Positions 16,205-22,469 of a stretch of 64,000 nucleotides of DNA are shown here, in pieces; positions within the stretch are counted from its first letter, which is position 1; every line of letters starts with the position of its first letter. Location: NCBI RefSeq assembly GCF_022763305.1, contig NZ_JALEGT010000051.1, positions 1-64,000 on the forward strand, written 5' to 3'. Both the position numbers and the translations under genes were made by a program. The notes beneath the pieces are model-generated. The model was given only the letters and a program-made list of their open reading frames with translations, made no database searches and was not told the DNA's origin. The stretch comes from Marivita sp. Lineage in GTDB: Bacteria; Pseudomonadota; Alphaproteobacteria; Rhodobacterales; Rhodobacteraceae.

Positions 16205-17194
16205 TCACCCCGCTGCCACATCGACAACAACGCGGCCCTTGACCTGACCCTTGAGAATATCCGCCCCAAGCTGGGGCAGATCGGCCAGCGTCGCCGGTGT
16301 CACCATCGCCTCGAGCTTTTCCATCGGCAGGTCCCTTGCGATCCGCTGCCAGGCCCGCACGCGGTTGTCATAGGGCTGCATCACGCTGTCGATGCCCAAG
16401 AGGTTCACCCCCCGCAAGAGGAACGGGATCACAGTCGCGGGCAGGTTCGCCCCACCCGCCAGACCGACAGCAGCCACCGAAGCGCCATATTCCATCTGTC
16501 CCAACACACGCGCCAGCATCGCGCCCCCCACGGCGTCGACACAGCCGCCCCAGGTCTCGGACTCAAGCGGCCGCTTCACGGTCTCGTTGATCTCGTCCCG
16601 CGCCACGATCTGCGTCGCCCCCAGCGACTCCAGATAGGCCGCCTGCTCCGGCCGCCCGGTCACGGCGGCCACCTTGTGGCCCAGATTGGCCAGGATCGCT
16701 GTCGCCACCGACCCCACACCACCCGCTGCACCTGTCACCAGAACCGGACCCGGCTTGATGCCGTGATCCTCAAGCGCCATGACCGCCAGCATCGCCGTAA
16801 AGCCCGCCGTGCCCACAGCCATCGCCTGACGCGTGTCGAGGCCCTCGGGCAGCGGCACCAGCCAATCGGCCTTGACCCGCGCCTTCTGGGAATACCCGCC
16901 CCAATGCGCCTCACCAACACGCCAGCCGGTCAGCACCACCTTGTCACCGGGCTTGTAGCGGTCATCATCTGACGCCTCGACCGTCCCGGCAAAGTCGATC
17001 CCCGGCACATGCGGGTATTTGCGCACAAGCCCGCCCCCCGGCCCGATGCACAGCCCGTCCTTGTAGTTCACCGTCGAATACTCGACCGACACCGTGACCT
17101 CGGCCTGCGGCAGGTCATCCAACCCGATCTCCTCGACCGCCGCCGATGTCTTGCCGCTTTCTTCGTCCTTGCGCACCATCAATGCCTTGAACAT
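16205..17194 (-). CDS. acuI: Acryloyl-CoA reductase AcuI (NADPH-dependent)
   Basis: A medium-chain dehydrogenase/reductase (329 residues) of the YhdH/AcuI subgroup that reduces toxic acryloyl-CoA to propionyl-CoA with NADPH. Visible: the substrate block VNYKDGLCIGPGGG with PHVPGIDFAGTV, and the Rossmann motif TGAAGGVGS at 154-162. No zinc ligands are present, as expected for this subgroup. ATG at 17194 is supported by AAGGAG upstream. acuI directly behind dmdA is the conserved roseobacter arrangement, where the enzyme detoxifies acrylate formed from DMSP. A strong stem-loop separates it from dmdA. Confidence 0.95.
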   Translation of the reverse strand: MFKALMVRKDEESGKTSAAVEEIGLDDLPQAEVTVSVEYSTVNYKDGLCIGPGGGLVRKYPHVPGIDFAGTVEASDDDRYKPGDKVVLTGWRVGEAHWGGYSQKARVKADWLVPLPEGLDTRQAMAVGTAGFTAMLAVMALEDHGIKPGPVLVTGAAGGVGSVATAILANLGHKVAAVTGRPEQAAYLESLGATQIVARDEINETVKRPLESETWGGCVDAVGGAMLARVLGQMEYGASVAAVGLAGGANLPATVIPFLLRGVNLLGIDSVMQPYDNRVRAWQRIARDLPMEKLEAMVTPATLADLPQLGADILKGQVKGRVVVDVAAG

Positions 17195-17200
17195 GCCGTG

Positions 17201-17260
17201 CTCCTTTTCATCTTGCCAATAAACTCCGGGGAGTGTGAGGGGCTGGCCCCTCACTCCCCA
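17201..17260 (-). repeat. dmdA-acuI intergenic stem-loop and interspersed element, copy B
   Basis: On the minus strand a long hairpin (17228-17259; arms GGGGAGTG and GAGGGGC-type with a two-base bulge) is followed by CCGGAGTTTATTGGCAAGAT and the acuI ribosome binding site. The hairpin-plus-tail layout matches copies A and C. Here it lies between co-directional dmdA and acuI, where it could reduce read-through or stabilise the dmdA message. Confidence 0.6.
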
Positions 17261-17273
17261 ATTCTCAACGCGC

Positions 17274-18377
17274 TCAGACCCAGAAGGTCTCCCAAACCTG
17301 CGCCGCACGCACCTCGGTCGGCAGCACCACGTCCAGATCGGTGCCCTCGTCCCAATGTGTCATCCGCACCATGCCGATGGCCACGTTCGTGCCGAAATCC
17401 GGCGACCACGCCGCACTGGTCACCTGCCCCACCTGAACATCCCCCGCCATCAACGGCCAGGGCCGGTCACACAAGGGCACCCGGTCGCCATGGATCTCGA
17501 TGGCGCGGATCTGCCGGATCGGCCCCTCCTGCGCCACCCGCAGCAGCGCATCGCGCCCGACACAGCCAATCGCCGTCTGGGTGTTGCAGAACTTGCCCAA
17601 GCCACATTCATGCGGCGTGTTTTCGTCCGTCATGTCATTGCCGTAGCTCAGCAATCCACCCTCGATCCGTTCGATCAGGTTGGGACAACCCGCATGCACA
17701 TCCAGATCGCGGCCAGCCTCCATCAGCGCATGCCACAGCGGCATGCCCAGATCACTGCCCTCCACGTAGATCTCGAACCCGCCCTGCCGCGAATAGCCCG
17801 ACCGCGCGACTGCCAAGGACCGCCCCTGGAAATCCAGCATCCCGAACCGGAAGAACCGGATGTCGCGCACCTGATCGCCAAACACCCGCGCCATCAGGTC
17901 GTCCGCCTTCGGCCCCTGCACGGCGAGCGGCGACACATCCGGCTCGTCCACCAGCACGTCCAGCCGGAACCCGTAGGCCAGACCCTTGACCCAATAGAGC
18001 AGATCGCTGTCGGCAATGGAAATCCACCAGCGATCCTCGGCCAGTTTCACCGCCACCGGATCGTTGAGCATGCCGCCGGTCTCGTCGACGATGGGCACGT
18101 AGTAACACTGCCCCGGTAGCATCGACCGCAGATCGCGCGGGGTCAGCATCTGCATCAACCGTCCGGCATCCGGACCGCGCAGTTCCACCTGCCGTTCGCA
18201 GGCCACGTCCCAGACCTGCACCGCCTCTTTCAGATGGCGGTAGTCTTCCTCAACCGACCGGAACACCGTCGGCAGTAGCATCCGGTTATAGACCGTATAG
18301 GCCTTCACCCCGGCGGCCTCATTGCCATCCGAGAACGGGGTCCGGCGCACCCGCCGGGACGGAGAAATCAGAGCCAT
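17274..18377 (-). CDS. dmdA: Dimethylsulfoniopropionate demethylase DmdA
   Basis: A 367-residue cytosolic enzyme that transfers a methyl group from DMSP to tetrahydrofolate, giving methylmercaptopropionate: the first step of the demethylation pathway. The GcvT/aminomethyltransferase fold is recognised from the N-terminus PSRRVRRTPFS, VKAYTVYNRMLLPTVF, VQVWDVACERQVELRGPDA, CYYVPIVDETGGMLNDPVAV, EPDVSPLAVQGPKADDLMAR and SYGNDMTDENTPHECGLGK. These blocks match DmdA from Ruegeria as remembered, not merely generic GcvT. ATG at 18377 is chosen over a GTG two codons upstream because GAGGTG lies 5 bp before it. acuI follows. Confidence 0.95.
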   Translation of the reverse strand: MALISPSRRVRRTPFSDGNEAAGVKAYTVYNRMLLPTVFRSVEEDYRHLKEAVQVWDVACERQVELRGPDAGRLMQMLTPRDLRSMLPGQCYYVPIVDETGGMLNDPVAVKLAEDRWWISIADSDLLYWVKGLAYGFRLDVLVDEPDVSPLAVQGPKADDLMARVFGDQVRDIRFFRFGMLDFQGRSLAVARSGYSRQGGFEIYVEGSDLGMPLWHALMEAGRDLDVHAGCPNLIERIEGGLLSYGNDMTDENTPHECGLGKFCNTQTAIGCVGRDALLRVAQEGPIRQIRAIEIHGDRVPLCDRPWPLMAGDVQVGQVTSAAWSPDFGTNVAIGMVRMTHWDEGTDLDVVLPTEVRAAQVWETFWV

Positions 18378-18457
18378 GCGCACACCTCATGCACAGAACT
18401 CGGGATGGTGGGCGGGGCGATGCGCATCGCGCGAGCGCCGTCCAGCAGACCGAAAGG

Positions 18458-18967
18458 TTACAACCAGGGCCCGTCTTCGGGCATGAACAGGATATCGGTG
18501 ACAGGCGCCGTGGCCCCTGCAGCCGTCAGCATCGCGTGGATTTGTCCACGGTGATGGGTCTGATGATTGAACAGATGCATCACACACAGATCGAACGGAT
18601 GTGTGAAATCCCGCCCGGCCATCACCGAACGCCATTCCACATCCCCCTTCAACTCGACCGCATGCAGGCTGTCCGCCCAATGCAACAGCTTCGCATCCGT
18701 CCTGTAGCGCTCCCCGGCCCAGACCGCCGGGGTGGGCGTCAGGGTCAGGTGATCCCCGTCCGGAGCCTCCCCGACACCCAGCCGCGCCATCCACATCCGG
18801 TCCGCCCAGAGAATGTGGTTCGCCGTGCTGAAGATCGACCCGAAAAACGCCTTGCGTTCCTTGCGCAGCTCGGCTTCGGACAAGGTGTCGAACGCTGCCC
18901 GCAACTGCTTGTTCTGCCAGGCATTATATCGCGCCATCGACACGCAATATTCCGGGAAGATCCGCAT
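18458..18967 (-). CDS. DinB-family protein
   Basis: A 169-residue four-helix-bundle protein of the DinB/YfiT superfamily. The expected metal-binding histidines are visible: HILWADRMW near residue 50 and NHQTHHRGQIHAML near 135-148. Family members are metal-dependent, often thiol-S-transferase-like or unknown. It starts 1 bp after the stop of the DUF1326 gene, so it is co-translated with it. An 80-bp gap separates it from dmdA downstream. Its substrate is unknown. Confidence 0.88.
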   Translation of the reverse strand: MRIFPEYCVSMARYNAWQNKQLRAAFDTLSEAELRKERKAFFGSIFSTANHILWADRMWMARLGVGEAPDGDHLTLTPTPAVWAGERYRTDAKLLHWADSLHAVELKGDVEWRSVMAGRDFTHPFDLCVMHLFNHQTHHRGQIHAMLTAAGATAPVTDILFMPEDGPWL

Positions 18968-18968
18968 C

Positions 18969-19652
18969 TTACTTGGGTCCGTGCCAATCGATCTGGCAGA
19001 TCTCGGCACTGCGGCCATCGAAATCCCAGACCCGCCCATAGGCGCGCACCTTGCCCTTGGTGGCGGTGGCCACGGTGATGTCCGGCCCCATCCAGTATTG
19101 CGTGTTGGTGATCACCAGGTCCTTTGACGGATCATTGCCGCCCACCGGATGCACGATCCCCTGAATCTTGCGCCCCACCGTGATGTGGCGGGTGTTGCCC
19201 TCGGTTTCATAGGTGACGGGCTGACGCTCGGCCCCGAGGAACTCGCCCACCAAGACCTGGAACAGGCCCGTCGTGCCCTTGGCGGCACCGCTGAACACCT
19301 TGACCAGCGCATCGAAGGTCGGATCATCTGCGCGCTCGTCCACGAACAGCGCCACTTTCCAGTTGCCACGGCTCATCATGCCGGGGATCTCGATCAAGAG
19401 ACCGATGTTCAGACCGGAAAAATCAATATCGCCATAATGGCCGGAATCGATCCGCACGCCGCCCCAGGTCTGGCAATGGCCCTCGGTGGGCGGGTGCTTG
19501 CCAAGGCTGACGACGCAGGGGCAGAACACCGTGCAGTTGCAGTTGAGGATCAGCTCTCCCTTGATCGCCCAGGGCTGGATTTCCGGCTCCCGCCGCCCTG
19601 CGGCCGGATGGCGGTTGTCCAGCTTTTCCGCCACGTCCAATCGGTCACTCAT
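18969..19652 (-). CDS. DUF1326 domain protein
   Basis: A 227-residue soluble protein of the uncharacterised DUF1326 family. The family signature is a cysteine cluster near the N-terminus, LNCNCTVFCPCVVS (about residues 36-49), with four Cys within 10 residues, suggesting metal or disulfide chemistry. The remainder is beta-rich (GHYGDIDFSGLNIGLLIEIP). It lies 12 bp after the DUF2182 membrane protein and 1 bp before DinB. DUF1326 and DUF2182 genes are neighbours in many bacteria, implying a joint function that has not been defined. Confidence 0.85.
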   Translation of the reverse strand: MSDRLDVAEKLDNRHPAAGRREPEIQPWAIKGELILNCNCTVFCPCVVSLGKHPPTEGHCQTWGGVRIDSGHYGDIDFSGLNIGLLIEIPGMMSRGNWKVALFVDERADDPTFDALVKVFSGAAKGTTGLFQVLVGEFLGAERQPVTYETEGNTRHITVGRKIQGIVHPVGGNDPSKDLVITNTQYWMGPDITVATATKGKVRAYGRVWDFDGRSAEICQIDWHGPK

Positions 19653-19664
19653 CGCATCTCTCCC

Positions 19665-20420
19665 TTACGATCCCAAAAGCGCCACACCAAGACCGGCCCC
19701 GATCAGGACCACCCCCAGAGGCCGGGTGATCCAGGCCCCGGCGCGCAATTTCTCCAACGTCATCACCAGCGTCGCGAGCCCCATGAAACCCAGCGACATC
19801 ACACCGCCGACAAAGCCCAGCAGCATCAGCGCCCAGCAGCAGCCAAGGCACACAGCCCCCAGCCGCAGCCCGTTGCGCCATGCGCCCTCGTCCCAATGCG
19901 CCATGAAAAAGGTCAGGGGCATCCGGCACTTGGCCAGACAGGCCTCTTTCAGCGCGCTGAACTGATAGGCCCCGGCCAGCACCAGAAGCCCGCCGGACAG
20001 AAGCGCCGACCGGCTGTCACCAAAGGCGCTGACCCAGCCAAGGCTGAAGAGCCCAATTTGCAGCCCCGCCGCCAGCGCCGAAAATCCCAGCCAAACCGCC
20101 AGATACCCCGCCAGCAATGCGCCGAGGTCGGTCTCGGTCGACCGCCCCAGATCGTCATAGGTGGCCAGCGCAGGCAGGGCGGTCGGCGCCATCATCGCGC
20201 CCGACATCAGCCCCCACATGATCCAGAGCCGCAGGTACCCGGCCGCGTCCGGGGTGGTGGTGCAGAACGCCTCCCAGAAATCGCCGCCGAACACCCGCGC
20301 CACATCGCGCAGATCGGGCGGCACCGCCATCAGGGCCAGAACCAGCCAGCACAACAGAACCAGACCATAAAGAGCCAGCCAATGCGGCGCGCTCATCTGT
20401 CTGATCCGGTCTGCGAGCAT
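19665..20420 (-). CDS. DUF2182 integral membrane protein
   Basis: A 251-residue membrane protein with about six or seven helices, of the predicted metal-binding DUF2182 family. Conserved-looking features are WIMWGLMSGAMMAPTALPAL, with the clustered Met residues typical of the family, and KEACLAKCRMPLTFFMAHW, a loop with two Cys, Met and His. ATG at 20420 is preferred (GGGAGGA 6-7 bp upstream) over an in-frame GTG seven codons earlier. It heads a minus-strand run with DUF1326 and DinB and is divergent from the GntR gene, whose operator lies between the two starts. Confidence 0.85.
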   Translation of the reverse strand: MLADRIRQMSAPHWLALYGLVLLCWLVLALMAVPPDLRDVARVFGGDFWEAFCTTTPDAAGYLRLWIMWGLMSGAMMAPTALPALATYDDLGRSTETDLGALLAGYLAVWLGFSALAAGLQIGLFSLGWVSAFGDSRSALLSGGLLVLAGAYQFSALKEACLAKCRMPLTFFMAHWDEGAWRNGLRLGAVCLGCCWALMLLGFVGGVMSLGFMGLATLVMTLEKLRAGAWITRPLGVVLIGAGLGVALLGS

Positions 20421-20463
20421 GTGATTTTCCTCCCGGCCCACGACTCAGGGCTTGCCAAAATAA

Positions 20464-20489
20464 TTGTCAGACATTTAAATGCCTGACAA
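20464..20489. promoter_or_regulatory. GntR-type operator, 26-bp palindrome
   Basis: Half-sites TTGTCAGACATTT and its inverted partner (reverse complement TTGTCAGGCATTT) match at 12 of 13 positions around a TTTAAA centre. The site ends at the base before the ATG of the divergent GntR gene and lies 44 bp from the DUF2182 start. Spacing and symmetry fit a FadR-family dimer that autoregulates and controls the opposite operon. Confidence 0.8.
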
Positions 20490-21215
20490 ATGAAAAATGC
20501 CGAACCGGAAAAAAGCCTGTCCGCCACCATTGCCGATGCGATCCGCACCGCAATCGTCGACGGCCGCCTGCTTGTGGGCGACCGCCTGCCCTCCGAGGCG
20601 GAACTGGCGGACCAGCATGGCGTGTCCCGCGCCACCGTGCGCGAGGCGCTGAAACGGCTGGCCGCGCAATCGCTGATCCGCACCGAACGCGGCGCATTCG
20701 GCGGGGCGTTCATCAATCACCTGTCCTATCAGGAAGCCCGCGCCCAGCAGGTCACGACCTCGACGCTGCTGCTGGGCATGAACGCGATCAGCTTTCAGGT
20801 CGCCTGCGAAGCGCGCTACGCGCTGGAGCGCAGTTGCACCGCCCTTGCTGCCGAACGGCGCACCGACGCCCTGCTCGACACCATGCGCGCCGAGATCGAT
20901 ACCCAATCCGCGCCCGACCTGACCGACGAGGCGTTCTGCGCCTCGGACGTGGCCTTTCACCGGGCGCTGGTCGATTGCGCAGGCAATGAAGTGCTCAGCT
21001 ATCATCTGGCGGGCAGCGTCGAGGCGATGCAGCCCCTGATGAACATGATCACCTTCACCGCCCGCAGCCGGGCCGAGATCATCGAGCTGCACCGCGCCAT
21101 CGTGGCCGGTCTCGAGATCCGCGACGTGGTCTCGGTGGACCGGGCGCTGGCAACACTCGAAGCCTACACAATCACGCTGGGCCAATCCGTCCTCAAAGCC
21201 CGCGCCACCCGCTGA
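20490..21215 (+). CDS. FadR-family GntR transcriptional regulator
   Basis: A 241-residue repressor or activator. The winged helix-turn-helix at about 20-75 reads IADAIRTAIVDGRLLVGDRL then LADQHGVSRATVREALKRLA. The C-terminal FCD domain (about 95-230) has the metal/ligand histidine candidates FHRALVDCAG and ELHRAIVAGLE. The ATG at 20490 directly follows the operator, leaving no room for a Shine-Dalgarno sequence, so translation may be leaderless. Probable targets are itself and the divergent DUF2182-DUF1326-DinB genes, and possibly dmdA further along. Roseobacter dmdA loci often carry an adjacent GntR gene, which supports but does not prove this. Confidence 0.88.
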   Translation: MKNAEPEKSLSATIADAIRTAIVDGRLLVGDRLPSEAELADQHGVSRATVREALKRLAAQSLIRTERGAFGGAFINHLSYQEARAQQVTTSTLLLGMNAISFQVACEARYALERSCTALAAERRTDALLDTMRAEIDTQSAPDLTDEAFCASDVAFHRALVDCAGNEVLSYHLAGSVEAMQPLMNMITFTARSRAEIIELHRAIVAGLEIRDVVSVDRALATLEAYTITLGQSVLKARATR

Positions 21216-21321
21216 ACCCTTCAAAGGGGTGGGCCAGGTCCTTGAAAGGATGTGGCAGGACGATCACCGATCCGAGGAGTGACATCCTTCAAAGGATGTC
21301 GGTCGATCCTTCGAAGGATCG
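21216..21321. repeat. Array of four TTC(G/A)AA-centred palindromes
   Basis: Between the convergent GntR and ccdA genes lie four hairpin units: 21216-21230 (ACCC/GGGT arms), 21239-21250 (TCCTT-GA-AAGGA), 21281-21300 (GACATCCTT-CA-AAGGATGTC) and 21304-21321 (CGATCCTTCGAAGGATCG, perfect 18 bp). The centres are alike, the arms differ but remain self-complementary. No gene is present. A similar array is at 30155-30245. Confidence 0.8.
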
Positions 21322-21328
21322 TCCCGCC

Positions 21329-22081
21329 TCACCCCAGCAGCGCCAGTCCGGGGAAAGTCTCAAGCAGCCAGAAGGCAAAGGATGTGAACGCACCCGTAAC
21401 AAGTGCAACGCCGACGATCACCAGCAGCCCGCCCATCGCCAGTTCGATCTTGCGCATGTGCTTCTTGATCCGGTTCATCAGCCCCATGGCCCGGGTCATG
21501 AACATCGCCGCCAGCAGGAACGGAATCCCCAGCCCTGCCGCATAGACCCCCAGCAGAACCGTGCCCCGGGTGACCGATGCCTCGGATGCGGCAAGCGACA
21601 GGATCGCGCCAAGCTGCGGCCCGATGCAGGGCGTCCAGCCGAACGCAAAGGCCAGACCCAGAACATAGGCGCCAAAGGCCGATCCACCGTGATCCCCGGC
21701 CTCGAGCCGCTTTTCCTGATCCAGAAACGGAATCCGGAACACGCCCAGAAAATGCAGCCCGAAGAGGATCACCACCACCCCCGACGCCTGCGCCAGTTGG
21801 GTCTGGTATTCGAGGAAAAAGGCCCCGAACGCCGAAGCGGTAAAGCCCAGCAGGATAAAGATCGTCGACAGGCCCAGCACAAAGAACAGCGCCGAGATCA
21901 CCGCCTTGCGCCGACCTGAGCCCCCCTGCTCCATATCCGCCACGCTCACACCCGACATATAGGCCAGATAGGGCGGCACGATGGGCAGCACGCAGGGGCT
22001 GAGGAACGACAACGCCCCCGCCAGCAGCGCGATGCTCATGGCCGGAAGCAGGGCGGCGTCGATGATCTGGAATTCCAACAT
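21329..22081 (-). CDS. ccdA: Cytochrome c biogenesis protein CcdA-like
   Basis: A 250-residue inner-membrane thiol electron carrier with six predicted helices that passes reducing power from cytoplasmic thioredoxin to periplasmic apocytochrome or other thiol partners. The two redox-active cysteines are in LSFLSPCVLPIVPPYLAYMSG (first helix) and AFGWTPCIGPQLGAIL (fourth helix), both with the family proline. MLEFQIIDAALLPAM is chosen as N-terminus (ATG at 22081). The gene stands alone, with a palindrome array after its stop and a divergent tusA-like gene. Confidence 0.92.
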   Translation of the reverse strand: MLEFQIIDAALLPAMSIALLAGALSFLSPCVLPIVPPYLAYMSGVSVADMEQGGSGRRKAVISALFFVLGLSTIFILLGFTASAFGAFFLEYQTQLAQASGVVVILFGLHFLGVFRIPFLDQEKRLEAGDHGGSAFGAYVLGLAFAFGWTPCIGPQLGAILSLAASEASVTRGTVLLGVYAAGLGIPFLLAAMFMTRAMGLMNRIKKHMRKIELAMGGLLVIVGVALVTGAFTSFAFWLLETFPGLALLG

Positions 22082-22184
22082 GATCCCGACATATGCCAAG
22101 CCTCGCGCGCTGTCACGCGACGCGGGGTCACATGATCGTGCCAAGCCAGTGGACAGCCGCCGCGCACCAGCCTAAATCCGGCGC

Positions 22185-22406
22185 ATGAGTGAAGATCTGG
22201 ATGCCACCGGGCTCTTGTGCCCCCTGCCCGTTCTGAAGGCGCGCAAGCGCCTGATGGCGCTGCCGTCCGGCGGCGAATTGCGCGTGCTGACCGATGATCC
22301 GGCGGCCATCGTCGACATGCCGCATTTCTGCAACGAAGCCGGTCACACGCTGCTCAGCAGCGAAGCGCGCGACAGCGCGATGCTCTGGGTGATCCGCAAA
22401 ACCTGA
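22185..22406 (+). CDS. TusA-family sulfurtransferase
   Basis: A 73-residue cytosolic sulfur carrier. The hallmark is LDATGLLCPLPVLKARKRL, where the CPxP cysteine (C13) carries persulfide sulfur. The alpha/beta two-layer fold continues with GGELRVLTDDPAAIVDMPHF. TusA homologues deliver sulfur for tRNA thiolation or molybdenum-cofactor enzymes; the isolated position gives no specific partner, although the neighbouring CcdA-like gene is also thiol-related. Confidence 0.92.
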   Translation: MSEDLDATGLLCPLPVLKARKRLMALPSGGELRVLTDDPAAIVDMPHFCNEAGHTLLSSEARDSAMLWVIRKT

Positions 22407-22414
22407 CGCACAAC

Positions 22415-22447
22415 GAAAAACGCCCCCGTGACGATCACGAGGGCGTT
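22415..22447 (-). terminator. Terminator of rne
   Basis: On the minus strand AACGCCCTCGTGA-TCG-TCACGGGGGCGTT forms a long stem with one mismatch and is followed by TTTC. It lies 23 bp after the rne stop codon, between convergent rne and tusA. Confidence 0.85.
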
Positions 22448-22469
22448 GATGTCTGGCTCCGTGTCGAAC

